DNA of 9,299 nucleotides from Pseudomonadota bacterium (lineage in GTDB: Bacteria; Pseudomonadota; Alphaproteobacteria; Rhizobiales; Hyphomicrobiaceae): assembly GCA_021812845.1 (NCBI GenBank), contig JAKAML010000033.1, positions 1 through 9,299 of the forward strand, written 5' to 3'. How positions within the stretch are numbered: the stretch's first letter is position 1; every line of letters begins with the position of its first letter. Below are positions 1-7,468 of the stretch, one piece after another. The notes below the pieces were generated by a model. It was not told the origin of the DNA. It saw nothing but the letters and a program-made list of their open reading frames with translations, and did not search any database. A program made the translations under genes and the position numbers.

Positions 1-101
1 CGCACCACCCCCGGCCCGCGAAGCCGACCCTGCCGGCGCGCCGCTCCGGCCCCGTCGATCGGTCGCCGGGCCGCCGGACGTCGGCGGCGACCTCGCGCTG
101 C
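1..101. other. Partial intergenic stretch downstream of lptD
   Basis: No gene can be assigned to these bases. Minus-strand reading is free of stop codons in all three frames, which is uninformative over 100 GC-rich bases. No ATG is present on the minus strand; two adjacent GTG codons lie at the extreme edge. In related Hyphomicrobiales the next gene is often surA (periplasmic chaperone), so its start may lie just outside the window. That is inference only. Confidence 0.4.
70..88 (-). terminator. GC-rich hairpin 14 nt after the lptD stop, weak terminator candidate
   Basis: GCCGCCG at 70-76 pairs perfectly with CGGCGGC at 82-88 around a 5-nt loop (gacgt). The hairpin sits just past the lptD stop codon. 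No T tract follows it in the minus-strand direction, so it is not a convincing intrinsic terminator. It could instead be a 3' mRNA-stabilising or processing structure, or a chance GC-rich palindrome. Confidence 0.2.
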
Positions 102-2672
102 CTACTGCCGGATCTGCTCGCCGGTCACGTAGTCGAGCTGGTCGGATTTGTAGCTGTAGGCGCCGAGATGCTTGAATTCGAAGCGGAGCATGATGCTGCG
201 GTCGGGCTCGATGCCGAGAGCGGGATCGCGGTAGAACGACTCCTGGAAGGTCGCGGTCAGGACGAAGCACTCGTCGCCGTACTTCAGGGTGATGCTGTCG
301 GACATCCGCATCTGCTCGTCGATGTCGTAGCGGACCGCGGCCGACAGGCTCCAGTACTCCGACAGCTTCAAGCCCAGAACGCCGACGATCTCCTGCTGGT
401 TGTCGACGATGCCGAACTGCGGGTCGGCGGCGGAGTAGCTGTAGATGACGGTGCTCGACAGCGGCCCGACGACGGCCTGCGCCGCCAGATCCTCGCGGCG
501 GAGCGCCATCGTCTTCTCGTCGAAGCGGCTCTGCGAGATCACGCGGAACATGTCCGTCGGCGCAAGATAGACGCCGAGAACGTAGTCCGAGCGCGAGGTT
601 TCGAGACCGGAGGACGGATTGAAGATCGGGTTGCAGTCCGCGTCATAGCCGGCGGCGCCCGACAGGGTGATGAGCTGGGTCGTATCGAAGGGGTTCTGCT
701 TGCGGCAGGTCGTCGTCGTGCCGGCGAAGGCGTTGGTGCCGCCGAGATGGAAGCTCTGGCCGGCCAGGATGCGCGCATAGCCGCCGGAATTGGCCTGGAA
801 AGTGTACTGCAGGCCGACGTTGGCGCGGGTGCCGGTCTCGATCCGGTCGTAGCCCGAGAACTTGTTGACGTCGAACAGGTTCGAGTCGTCGAACACGAGG
901 CTGCGCGCGTCCTCGTTCGGCAGTCGGCGCTGGTCGGTCGTCTTGTTGCGGCCGATGATCTGTCCGATCGGCTCGATGACGTGGGCGATGCCCGGCGAGT
1001 TCGCGACCCACGGGTAGGCGACGGTCACACCGGCGGCGGCATTGCCGCGCACCACGGTGTCGTCGGCGGCGACGCGGGCCGAGGGGTCCGCGGCGATGGC
1101 GGCGGCGTCGCCGCTGATCGTCGGGTCGATGAAATCCGAGAGCTGATAGGCGTCGCCGCGCACCTCGCCGAACGGTGTGTAAGTGATGCCGATGGCGTCC
1201 GTCAGCCGGCGCCGCCACTTGAACTCCGTGATGGCGCGCGTCATGTCCTGGCGACGGCCCGATTTGCCGATGTCCTCGCGGCCGAACTGCATCACGTTCG
1301 AGGTCCACGTCAGCTCGCCGCCGAGCACGTCGTCGAGCACGTAGTTGTGGTCGATGATCGGGTGCACGACCGATTCCGAATCGTTGGTGTCCGAGAACGT
1401 CAGTCCGCCGAAATGGTACATCTTGGCGCTGAAGTAGTTCCGCTCGGAGAGACCGGTCAGATAGACCTGATTGACCCGATCGGTGAGCAGGATGCTGTCG
1501 AGCTTGTAGAACCGGCGGAAGGTGTCGTCGCTCTCGAAGATCGCGTCCCAGCCGAGGCTCCACCAGCTCCCGAGCGAGAACTTGCCCCTGGTCTCGATGG
1601 ACCCGCGCCAGCCGTCGAGGTCGTCGCGGTTCGGCACCGTCAGGTCGAGCCTGGACGAATCCTGATCGAGCGCGGCGAACTTCACCTGGTACTCGCCCTG
1701 CGCCAGCCGCTGCCGCCAGGTGCCCTGCCACAGCACGCCCTGCTTGGAGGTGTACATCGGGTGGAACAGGAAGTCGTAGCTCGGGTTGAGCGCGAAGTAG
1801 TAGGGAACCTCGGTCGTGTAGCCGAGCGTGTCGGACACGCTGATGCCCGGCAAAAGGAAGCCGGAGCGCCGCTTCACCGACGGGTCGGCGTGCTGGAAAT
1901 AGGGGAAGTACAGCACCGGCACGCCGAACAGCTCGAACTGCGCATCCTGGTAGGTGATGGTCGCCGCCTCCGCGTCGTGGATGATCCGCGACGCGCCGAT
2001 GCACCACAACGGCGGCATCCCGGCCTCGCTCTTGCACGGGCTGAACTTGCCCTGCTTGAACTCGGTGACGTTGCCGTCGCGGCGCACGGCTTCCTGCGCG
2101 GCGATGCGCGTGTCGTCGCGCGAGATCGCCGACAACTGCTGCACGAATCCGTCCCGGAAGTCCGAGGTCAGCGTGTAGCGGTCGGCGTGGATGATGTTGC
2201 CGTTCGGATCCTTCACGATCACGTTGCCGGCGGCCTCGAGCGTGTCGGCGGACTGGTCGTAGATCACCTCGTCGGCATTGAGGATGTTGTTGTCGAAGAA
2301 GATCTCGACGTTGCCGCGCGCCACGACGCGGTTGCCGCTCTGGTCGTAGATGAGCTGGTCGGCCTGGAGATGGAGCGGCTTCGCCGTATCCGGGCGCTTC
2401 ACCTTGCCGAACACGCCGCCCGGCTGCTTGGGGAACGACGTCGACTTCGGGCCCGTGGTGCCGACGCCGCTCGCGTCCTGTGCGAGGGCCGCGCCGGAGC
2501 GCGAGCCGGGCCAGCCGGGCAGCGTCGCGACGAGGGCGAGGGTGGCAGTGGCGAGCGCGACGGCGCGCACGGCGACGCGCCAAGCGGCACCCCGCCGCTT
2601 CACGTCGTGAAGCAGCGTCGAGGCGCGAGCTTGGCCGCAAGTCACCTGCGGTGCCCTCGCAACAAGCATCAC
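102..2672 (-). CDS. lptD: LPS-assembly outer-membrane protein LptD
   Basis: LptD forms the outer-membrane barrel that, with the lipoprotein LptE, inserts lipopolysaccharide into the outer leaflet. The 856-residue protein has a basic N-terminus and hydrophobic segment (about 33-50) with a likely signal peptidase I site after ALA at 64. A periplasmic OstA/LptA-like beta-taco follows (about 99-200, LHLQADQLIYD onward). The family-defining junction is at about 211-276, ending KRRSGFLLPG, and a long beta barrel runs to the end. C213 aligns by context with E. coli C173 and C802 (in DEC) with E. coli C725. No counterpart of C31 or C724 is visible; C224, C656 and C680 are additional. The GTG start at 2672 directly abuts the lptG stop and has GGAGG 8 nt upstream; ATG at 2669 is the alternative, 11 nt away. 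It is the last gene of the lptFGD operon in this window. The residues after the FKHLG motif (832-837) form a short polar tail. Confidence 0.96.
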   Translation of the reverse strand: MMLVARAPQVTCGQARASTLLHDVKRRGAAWRVAVRAVALATATLALVATLPGWPGSRSGAALAQDASGVGTTGPKSTSFPKQPGGVFGKVKRPDTAKPLHLQADQLIYDQSGNRVVARGNVEIFFDNNILNADEVIYDQSADTLEAAGNVIVKDPNGNIIHADRYTLTSDFRDGFVQQLSAISRDDTRIAAQEAVRRDGNVTEFKQGKFSPCKSEAGMPPLWCIGASRIIHDAEAATITYQDAQFELFGVPVLYFPYFQHADPSVKRRSGFLLPGISVSDTLGYTTEVPYYFALNPSYDFLFHPMYTSKQGVLWQGTWRQRLAQGEYQVKFAALDQDSSRLDLTVPNRDDLDGWRGSIETRGKFSLGSWWSLGWDAIFESDDTFRRFYKLDSILLTDRVNQVYLTGLSERNYFSAKMYHFGGLTFSDTNDSESVVHPIIDHNYVLDDVLGGELTWTSNVMQFGREDIGKSGRRQDMTRAITEFKWRRRLTDAIGITYTPFGEVRGDAYQLSDFIDPTISGDAAAIAADPSARVAADDTVVRGNAAAGVTVAYPWVANSPGIAHVIEPIGQIIGRNKTTDQRRLPNEDARSLVFDDSNLFDVNKFSGYDRIETGTRANVGLQYTFQANSGGYARILAGQSFHLGGTNAFAGTTTTCRKQNPFDTTQLITLSGAAGYDADCNPIFNPSSGLETSRSDYVLGVYLAPTDMFRVISQSRFDEKTMALRREDLAAQAVVGPLSSTVIYSYSAADPQFGIVDNQQEIVGVLGLKLSEYWSLSAAVRYDIDEQMRMSDSITLKYGDECFVLTATFQESFYRDPALGIEPDRSIMLRFEFKHLGAYSYKSDQLDYVTGEQIRQ

Positions 2673-3767
2673 TCAGCCGTCCTCCAGGTGCAGCAGCACC
2701 GTCACGGATAGAAGCCCCACGATCGCCACCGGCATCCAGGCCGCGACCCACGCCGGGGCCAGGCCTGCCATGCCGATCTGCCGTGAGACCTCTGCGAACA
2801 AGAAGAAGCCGAAACCCCCTATCATCCCGGTCACGACCATAGTCTGGATGCCCCCTGATCGGAATGACCGCAATGACACAGTGGCCGCCAAAAGGACCAT
2901 CGCCACGCAGAGCAGCGGACGGGCCAGCAGCAGCTCGTACTGGATGCGCAGGCGCTCGGCGGAAAGCTTCGCTTTTTCAGTAACTTCTATCAAGCCCGGC
3001 AACTCGAAGAACGACACCGACAAGCCACTGCCCAGGGCATCCTGCACGCGCTCCGGGGTGAGGTGCGTGGAGACGAGGTAGGTGCCGTACCTTTCGGGCT
3101 CGCTGCCGAGCCGGGAAACCCAAGCGTCCGTGATCTGCCAATACCCCGCCCGGAGCTGCGCCGAGGCGGCGTCCACACGCTCCACGAAATTCCCCTTGTG
3201 GTCGTAGCCGTAGACGACGACGCCCGTCAGTTGCAGACCGCGGCGTGCGGCGGCGGCGGCGCCGATGATCGACTGCCCGTCGATCCCGTCCTGGCGCAGC
3301 CAGGTGTCGCCCGATTGTGCCGCCAGCACGTTGGTTTCCCGACCGAATGTCGCGGCGAACATGCGCTCGCCGCTGTCCCGCGCCGCGGCGGCGAGCGGGT
3401 TGTAGACGACGACGGTCAGCACGCCCAGCGTGAATGCGACCAGCAGGCCCGGCCGCAGGAACTGCCATACCGACATTCCCCCGGCCCGCATCACCGCCAG
3501 CTCGCTCTTGCGCGCCAGCATCAGCAGCGCCGCGATGCTGCCGGCGAGCACGGCGAAGCCGATCAGGAACTCGGTGTAGGCGGGCAGCCGCAGCAGCGCC
3601 ATGGTGGCGAGCTTCCAGGCCGGCGCCGCGCCGTACTTGCCCGATTGACGCAGCAACTCCACGAAGTCGATCATGAAGATCAGGACAGAGCAGAGCAAGA
3701 ACGTCCCAAGTATTGCGACGAGGAACCGCCGGGCGATATAAAGATCGAGGGTCAAGCGGCTGGTCAT
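2673..3767 (-). CDS. lptG: LPS export ABC transporter permease LptG
   Basis: LptG is an inner-membrane permease (YjgP/YjgQ family) that works with LptF and the ATPase dimer LptB2 to extract lipopolysaccharide and feed the LptC-LptA bridge. The 364 residues are of usual family length. Hydrophobic segments lie at about 16-36, 62-83 and 106-124, then a periplasmic beta-rich domain at about 125-275, then segments at about 281-298, 306-327 and 338-360. The stretch LARKSELAVMRAGGMSVW (84-101) after the second segment is characteristic of the family, covering the cytoplasmic coupling helix region. The start is supported by GAGG 7 nt upstream (3775-3778) and by the ATGA overlap with the end of lptF. 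The 3' part is less GC-rich than its neighbours (about 60% by hand count over 2761-3000, against 68% for a sampled 60-base line of lptF). This is a mild shift and not evidence of transfer by itself. Confidence 0.95.
   Translation of the reverse strand: MTSRLTLDLYIARRFLVAILGTFLLCSVLIFMIDFVELLRQSGKYGAAPAWKLATMALLRLPAYTEFLIGFAVLAGSIAALLMLARKSELAVMRAGGMSVWQFLRPGLLVAFTLGVLTVVVYNPLAAAARDSGERMFAATFGRETNVLAAQSGDTWLRQDGIDGQSIIGAAAAARRGLQLTGVVVYGYDHKGNFVERVDAASAQLRAGYWQITDAWVSRLGSEPERYGTYLVSTHLTPERVQDALGSGLSVSFFELPGLIEVTEKAKLSAERLRIQYELLLARPLLCVAMVLLAATVSLRSFRSGGIQTMVVTGMIGGFGFFLFAEVSRQIGMAGLAPAWVAAWMPVAIVGLLSVTVLLHLEDG
2681..2685 (-). promoter_or_regulatory. Strong ribosome binding site for lptD, inside lptG
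   Basis: GGAGG on the minus strand lies within the last codons of lptG. It is 8 nt from GTG (2672) and 11 nt from ATG (2669). The spacing favours the GTG, which follows the lptG TGA without a gap (TGAGTGATG). This suggests translational coupling of lptD to lptG. Confidence 0.6.
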
Positions 3768-4987
3768 GGCCCGGCCTCGTCATCGGGTCTCGAGCGTCCC
3801 GCCAGGCGGCGCAGGGCACGGCGCGAGCCTTCGATCCGTGGAAAGAGCCGGCCGGCCACGGCGCTCGCGAGACGGCCGGCGCGGCTCGGTCCGCGGCGCG
3901 GCCGTGCGCCGCGGCGGATGGCGACGAGGGAGCCCCCGATGGCCAGCAGCGGAATGCCGTAGAGCAGCGGCACGGCGGCGCCGTTGATGACGACGAGGAA
4001 GTTGGCGGCGAGGCCCGAGATGCGCGTGGCGACCGCCCCCACGAACGCCCCGACGACACGCTCGACCCGGTTCTGCCGCGTGCTCTGCGCCTGCCCCACG
4101 GCCGCGAGCGCGATCAGGACGAACGCGATCGGGAACAGCGGATTGGCGAACCGCTCGTGCAACTCGGCGCGGAACTGCCCCGGCACCCGGCGATAGCTCG
4201 CGCTGGTCCGCTCCGGGTTCAACAGCTCGTCGAGATAGCGCTCGCGCGGCTTCAGGTCGTCGCTGTCGTCGTCCTTGGTCTCGAGCCGGTTGAGATCGAC
4301 GGCATAGGTCTTGAAGGCGATGATGTCCGCCGGCTTCTGCGGGTCCGACCGGCGCACGATGTGGCCGTTCGTCATCAGGAGATAGGCCGAGTTCTCCTGC
4401 TTCACGATCGTGCCGCGCTCGGCGAGGTAGGCCTGCGACAGCTTCGGATCGCGCTGGTCGTGCATCACGAGCCCGAGCAGATCGCCGCCCGGTGCCCGCT
4501 CGCGGATGTGGAAGGTGAGCTTCGATTCGGGGCTCGAGAAGCGCCCCGGCTGGATCACCTGCGACAGGAGATCGGTGCGCACGTGCACGATGTAGTCGCG
4601 CAGCGTCCTGAGGCTCCACGGCTGGCCCAGGTGGTTGACGAGCGCGACACCCGAGGCCACGAGCAGCGCCAGCAGCAACAGCGGCCGTCCGACGCGCCAG
4701 ATCGTCGCCCCCGATGCGGTGAGCACGATCAGCTCGCTGTCGCCGTTGAGCCGGTTCAGCGTGTGGATGGTGGCGATCAGGAGGGCGAAGGGCGCGATGA
4801 TCGCCATCAGGTTCGGCAGCGCGAGCGTCGTCATCTTGAACAGCAGCCAGGCGTCCTGGCCCTGCGATGTCACGACGTTGAGCTGGCGCAGCGCGAGGGC
4901 GATCCAGACGATGCCGGAGAGCGACAGCAGGATGAGGAGGAGGGCGCCCGCCGCCTGCCGGAAAACATAGCGTTCGATGATCGACAT
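3764..4987 (-). CDS. lptF: LPS export ABC transporter permease LptF
   Basis: LptF is the partner permease of LptG in the LptB2FGC lipopolysaccharide extractor of the inner membrane. The protein is 407 residues. Hydrophobic segments lie at about 11-33, 56-78 and 101-118, then a periplasmic domain at about 119-275, then segments at about 282-300, 310-333 and 338-357. Family hallmarks are ELIVLTASGATIWRVGRP (85-102) and ELHERFANPLFPIAFVLIAL (275-294). I chose the ATG at 4987 (MSIIERYVFRQ) because family members begin this way. The open frame runs 64 codons further upstream, but that extension is arginine/proline-rich and non-hydrophobic, like untranslated GC-rich DNA. No good Shine-Dalgarno lies at normal spacing; the nearest GGAG is about 17-20 nt away. 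It is the first gene of the operon and overlaps lptG by 4 bp. A basic tail of roughly 50 residues follows the last membrane segment. Confidence 0.95.
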   Translation of the reverse strand: MSIIERYVFRQAAGALLLILLSLSGIVWIALALRQLNVVTSQGQDAWLLFKMTTLALPNLMAIIAPFALLIATIHTLNRLNGDSELIVLTASGATIWRVGRPLLLLALLVASGVALVNHLGQPWSLRTLRDYIVHVRTDLLSQVIQPGRFSSPESKLTFHIRERAPGGDLLGLVMHDQRDPKLSQAYLAERGTIVKQENSAYLLMTNGHIVRRSDPQKPADIIAFKTYAVDLNRLETKDDDSDDLKPRERYLDELLNPERTSASYRRVPGQFRAELHERFANPLFPIAFVLIALAAVGQAQSTRQNRVERVVGAFVGAVATRISGLAANFLVVINGAAVPLLYGIPLLAIGGSLVAIRRGARPRRGPSRAGRLASAVAGRLFPRIEGSRRALRRLAGRSRPDDEAGP

Positions 4988-5182
4988 GGATCGGGGTGCC
5001 CAGGCTCCAGACGGTCTGCCGCGGACGCCGCGCCGCCCGGCGATCCTCGGCGGGGAGGCGCGACGGCCGGACAAGGGACGCCAACGCGGCGATCGGCGGT
5101 CGCGCCACCCGGTCTCGGGTTCCACGGAAGGGTGGCGGAATTTCGTTCTCGGCCCCCGGCGATGGCTTCCCGTGACCACCGC

Positions 5183-5195
5183 TCCGGGCCCCGGA
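5183..5195. repeat. 13-bp perfect palindrome in the lptF leader, possible operator
   Basis: TCCGGG, a central c, and CCCGGA form a perfect dyad. It lies just downstream of the proposed lptF -10 element, a place where a repressor could bind. Short palindromes of G and C are common by chance at this base composition, so the call is weak. Confidence 0.2.
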
Positions 5196-5213
5196 AATGC
5201 CGCCCCGATGCAT

Positions 5214-5242
5214 CCCTAGCCGAGCCTCGGGCGGCACCGCAA
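5214..5242 (-). promoter_or_regulatory. Candidate sigma-70-type promoter for lptFGD
   Basis: On the minus strand TTGCGG (5237-5242) is followed after 17 nt by CTAGGG (5214-5219). The TTG-rich -35 fits alphaproteobacterial housekeeping promoters, while the -10 is only a partial match. A start would fall near 5207, giving a leader of about 220 nt to lptF. The resemblance to the opposite promoter in the same region modestly raises confidence. No experimental support. Confidence 0.35.
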
Positions 5243-5269
5243 GCCCGGCGCCGCGGGCGGGCGCGCTGC

Positions 5270-5298
5270 TTGCGCTCGCTGCTGACGAGCGGCTATGG
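5270..5298 (+). promoter_or_regulatory. Candidate sigma-70-type promoter for pepA
   Basis: TTGCGC (5270-5275) is followed after 17 nt by CTATGG (5293-5298). It has the same design as the opposing lptF candidate. A 5-bp inverted repeat (GCTCG at 5274-5278 and CGAGC at 5286-5290) lies over the -35 end and in the spacer. A start near 5305 would leave a leader of about 190 nt. Confidence 0.35.
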
Positions 5299-5485
5299 TC
5301 GCCGGCCACGGAAACATTCCCCATGGACGTTCGCGGACAGAGGGCGGCCGGTCGGGTGCGGACGGCGCCGCCCCGCGCCGGCGATGCTCGCCCGGAAGCG
5401 CTTGTCCGGCGTCGTGCCGGCCCGGCGCCGCGCCGTCCGGGGCGCACGACCGCGCGGCAACGCGCACGATCCAGCACTCTCACAC

Positions 5486-5489
5486 GGAG
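5486..5489 (+). promoter_or_regulatory. Ribosome binding site deciding the pepA start
   Basis: GGAG lies 6 nt before ATG 5496. It supports that codon over the upstream in-frame ATG at 5295, which would add 67 residues of arginine/proline-rich sequence unlike any aminopeptidase N-terminus. Confidence 0.7.
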
Positions 5490-5495
5490 CTTTCG

Positions 5496-7061
5496 ATGTC
5501 CGACCGCCTCGAGATCGTCTTTGCGGCCCTGGCTTCCGCGCCGGAAGCCGTGACGGTGGCGTTCGCTTCCGACGAGCTGGCGCTCGGCGGCCGATTGAAG
5601 GAGCTCAACACCAAGTCGGGCGGAGCGGTCCTGAAGGCCGCGGAGGCTGCCGATTTCAAAGGCAAGTCGAAGGCGACGATCGAGCTTCTCGCCCCCGCCA
5701 GGCTCGATATCCAGCGCCTGCTGCTGGTCGGCGCCGGCAAGGCCAAGTCGCACACCGATCTCGACCGCACGATGCTCGGCGGCACCGCACTCGGCCACAT
5801 CACCGCCCGCAAGTGCGCCACGGCCAGCATCATCGCCGAGATCGCCGACAGCGTCGACAAGCCCGACGCGATCGCGGCCGAGCTCGCCTACGGCGCTCTG
5901 CTGCGCCACTATTCGTTCAAGAAGTACCAGACCCGCCGCGGCGGACGGGACGACGGGCAGGGGAACGGCGCACCGGCGGCCAATGGCGGCGGCGAGGATG
6001 CGGGTCGCGACGGGTTGAGCCGGCTCGTCGTCCACACCCCCGATCCCGAGAAGGCTGAGGCCGCCTTCCAGCGGCTGAAATCGGTCGCCGACGGCGTCTA
6101 CCTCGCCCGCGATCTCGTCAACGAGCCGGCCAACGCGCTGGGCCCGGTCGAGTTCGCCGAGCGTGTCCGCGAGCTGGAGCGGGCCGGCGTCGAGGTCGAG
6201 ATCCTCGACGTCCCGGCGATGGAGGCGCTGAAGATGCAGTCGCTGCTCGCCGTCGGCCAGGGCAGCGTCAGGCCGTCGCGACTCGCGATCATGCAGTGGC
6301 ACGGCGCCAGGTCGAAGCGCCAGAAGCCGGTCTGCTTCGTCGGCAAGGGTGTCGTGTTCGACACCGGCGGCATCTCGATCAAGCCCGCCGCCGGCATGGA
6401 GGACATGAAGGGCGACATGGGCGGCGCCGCGTGCGTCACCGGGCTGATGCTGGCGCTCGCCGAGCGCAAGGCGGCGGTCAACGCGGTCGGCCTCATCGGC
6501 TGCGTCGAGAACATGCCCTCGGGCTCGGCGGTGCGGCCCGGCGACATCGTGACCTCGATGTCGGGCCAGACCATCGAGATCCTGAACACGGATGCCGAGG
6601 GCCGCCTCGTGCTCGCCGACGTGCTCTGGTACGCGCAGGAGCGCTTCAAGCCGAAGCTGATCGTCGACCTCGCCACCCTGACCGGCGCCATCATGGTCGC
6701 GCTCGGCAAGGACTTCGCCGGCGTCTACTGCAACGACGACAGGCTCTTCGGCGACCTGAAGAGCGCCTCCGACGCCACCGGCGAGAAGATCTGGCGGATG
6801 CCGCTCGACAAGAGCTTCGACAAGCTGATCGACAGCAAGACAGCCGACATGAAGAACATCGGCGGCCGCTGGGGCGGGGCGTGCACGGCGGCGGCGTTCC
6901 TGCAACGCTTCGTCAAGGATACGCCGTGGGCGCACATCGACGTCGCCGGCACGGCCATGGACGCCACGCGGAGCGACATCAGCCCGTCGTGGGCATCGGG
7001 CTGGGGCGTGCGGCTCCTCGACCGCTTCGTCGCCGACCACCATGAGAAGGGCGAGAAGTAG
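5496..7061 (+). CDS. pepA: Leucyl aminopeptidase PepA (peptidase family M17)
   Basis: This is a cytosolic di-metal exopeptidase that removes N-terminal residues, especially leucine, from peptides; some members also bind DNA. The protein is 521 residues. The N-terminal domain is about 1-175 and the M17 catalytic domain about 195-512. The active site is complete: K284, D289, K296, D307, D366, E368 and R370. Each sits exactly 14 residues beyond the E. coli PepA equivalents (K270, D275, K282, D293, D352, E354, R356). The signature NTDAEGRL is at 364-371. Oddity: a glycine/aspartate/alanine-rich low-complexity stretch at about 147-173 between the domains. pepA is transcribed away from lptFGD, an arrangement common in Hyphomicrobiales. 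The expected downstream holC is not present. Weak GC hairpins follow the stop, while the first convincing plus-strand terminator is about 560 bp further on. Confidence 0.97.
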   Translation: MSDRLEIVFAALASAPEAVTVAFASDELALGGRLKELNTKSGGAVLKAAEAADFKGKSKATIELLAPARLDIQRLLLVGAGKAKSHTDLDRTMLGGTALGHITARKCATASIIAEIADSVDKPDAIAAELAYGALLRHYSFKKYQTRRGGRDDGQGNGAPAANGGGEDAGRDGLSRLVVHTPDPEKAEAAFQRLKSVADGVYLARDLVNEPANALGPVEFAERVRELERAGVEVEILDVPAMEALKMQSLLAVGQGSVRPSRLAIMQWHGARSKRQKPVCFVGKGVVFDTGGISIKPAAGMEDMKGDMGGAACVTGLMLALAERKAAVNAVGLIGCVENMPSGSAVRPGDIVTSMSGQTIEILNTDAEGRLVLADVLWYAQERFKPKLIVDLATLTGAIMVALGKDFAGVYCNDDRLFGDLKSASDATGEKIWRMPLDKSFDKLIDSKTADMKNIGGRWGGACTAAAFLQRFVKDTPWAHIDVAGTAMDATRSDISPSWASGWGVRLLDRFVADHHEKGEK

Positions 7062-7108
7062 TCCTGAGGCCGCGCCGCGGGCATGGCGCCGCGCCGCCGA
7101 TGGCCGAG

Positions 7109-7138
7109 CGCGGCTCCGCCGCGGGGCCGGGCTCCCGG
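7109..7138 (+). terminator. Tandem GC hairpins after pepA, weak terminator candidate
   Basis: CGCGGC (7109-7114) pairs with GCCGCG (7118-7123) around a 3-nt loop, followed by CCGG (7127-7130) pairing with CCGG (7135-7138). They start 47 nt after the pepA stop. No T run follows, so if they act at all they may work with Rho or protect the mRNA 3' end. Confidence 0.22.
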
Positions 7139-7144
7139 TAGCCA

Positions 7145-7225
7145 CTTGCATGTGATAGCATAAGAATAACAAACCGTTATTTCGCAGTTTTCCATCGAGA
7201 ACATTCCATAATATGTCTTATGCGA
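7145..7225. repeat. AT-rich island with nested inverted repeats
   Basis: By hand count 23 of 70 bases at 7151-7220 are G or C (about 33%), a sharp drop from the GC-rich surroundings. GCATAAGA (7158-7165) and TCTTATGC (7216-7223) are perfect inverted 8-mers about 50 bp apart. Inside lie AATAAC (7165-7170) / GTTATT (7176-7181) with a 5-nt spacer, and the dyad CATA-a-TATG (7207-7215). It could be a promoter/operator region, a protein-binding site, or a remnant of acquired DNA. I cannot match it to a known regulator box, and no clear -35/-10 pair with normal spacing stands out. Confidence 0.5.
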
Positions 7226-7419
7226 ACATCGCCGATTGCAAGTCCGCTGCGCTCGAATCTCGCGATCCAGCCCGCCAGAACCTCGCCGCGCTCGATGTGG
7301 CCGCCATCGACCGCCGGTCTGGATCGCGCGAGTGCCCTGCCGCTCGCCCGACCCGGTCCGGCTTATCCCCGCCCCCGCCGCCCGCGCCTACACTCGCTCA
7401 CCCTGCCGCACACGACGGG
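7226..7419. other. Non-coding stretch, nothing identified
   Basis: GC-rich sequence without a credible protein gene. Plus-strand frames opening at 7213 and 7220 have no Shine-Dalgarno and give proline/arginine/serine-rich products. A short match to a tRNA anticodon arm near 7234-7245 does not extend to a tRNA fold. Confidence 0.5.
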
Positions 7420-7444
7420 CACAGGCTCGAGCTGGGATCCTGTG
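7420..7444. repeat. Stem-loop 1 of a hairpin series
   Basis: CACAGG (7420-7425) and CCTGTG (7439-7444) form a perfect 6-bp stem around a 13-nt loop. It is the first of a run of hairpins leading to the plus-strand terminator at 7624-7657. Confidence 0.35.
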
Positions 7445-7468
7445 GGTGGATGGGGGCGCGACGGACCG

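Larger units (their letters stand above)
4988..5495. other. Divergent lptF / pepA control region
   Basis: These 508 bp separate two divergent genes. No reading frame here looks like a protein; frames running through it are arginine/proline/alanine-rich extensions of the flanking genes. It holds two mirrored promoter-like sequences and a 13-bp palindrome, listed separately. If those promoters are used, both transcripts carry leaders of roughly 190-220 nt. I see no riboswitch that I recognise. Confidence 0.6.

Noticed and set aside
168..2711. Long plus-strand open frame (847 codons) opposite lptD
   Set aside because: Antisense shadow of a recognised gene in GC-rich DNA. Its product is compositionally biased (R, A, V, D, E) with no domain, and LptD on the other strand is unambiguous.
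3713..6058. Plus-strand open frame crossing lptF, the divergent spacer and the pepA start
   Set aside because: It runs through two real genes and a control region, lacks recognisable domains, and is explained by scarce stop codons at high GC.
3780..7172. Very long minus-strand open frame (1130 codons) opposite pepA and overlapping lptF
   Set aside because: Same reason: it is a shadow frame of pepA and lptF with no family features.
7231..7260. tRNA-Cys-like anticodon arm (gattgcaagtcc)
   Set aside because: The stem has a mismatch, and no D-arm, T-arm or acceptor stem with CCA can be built around it.
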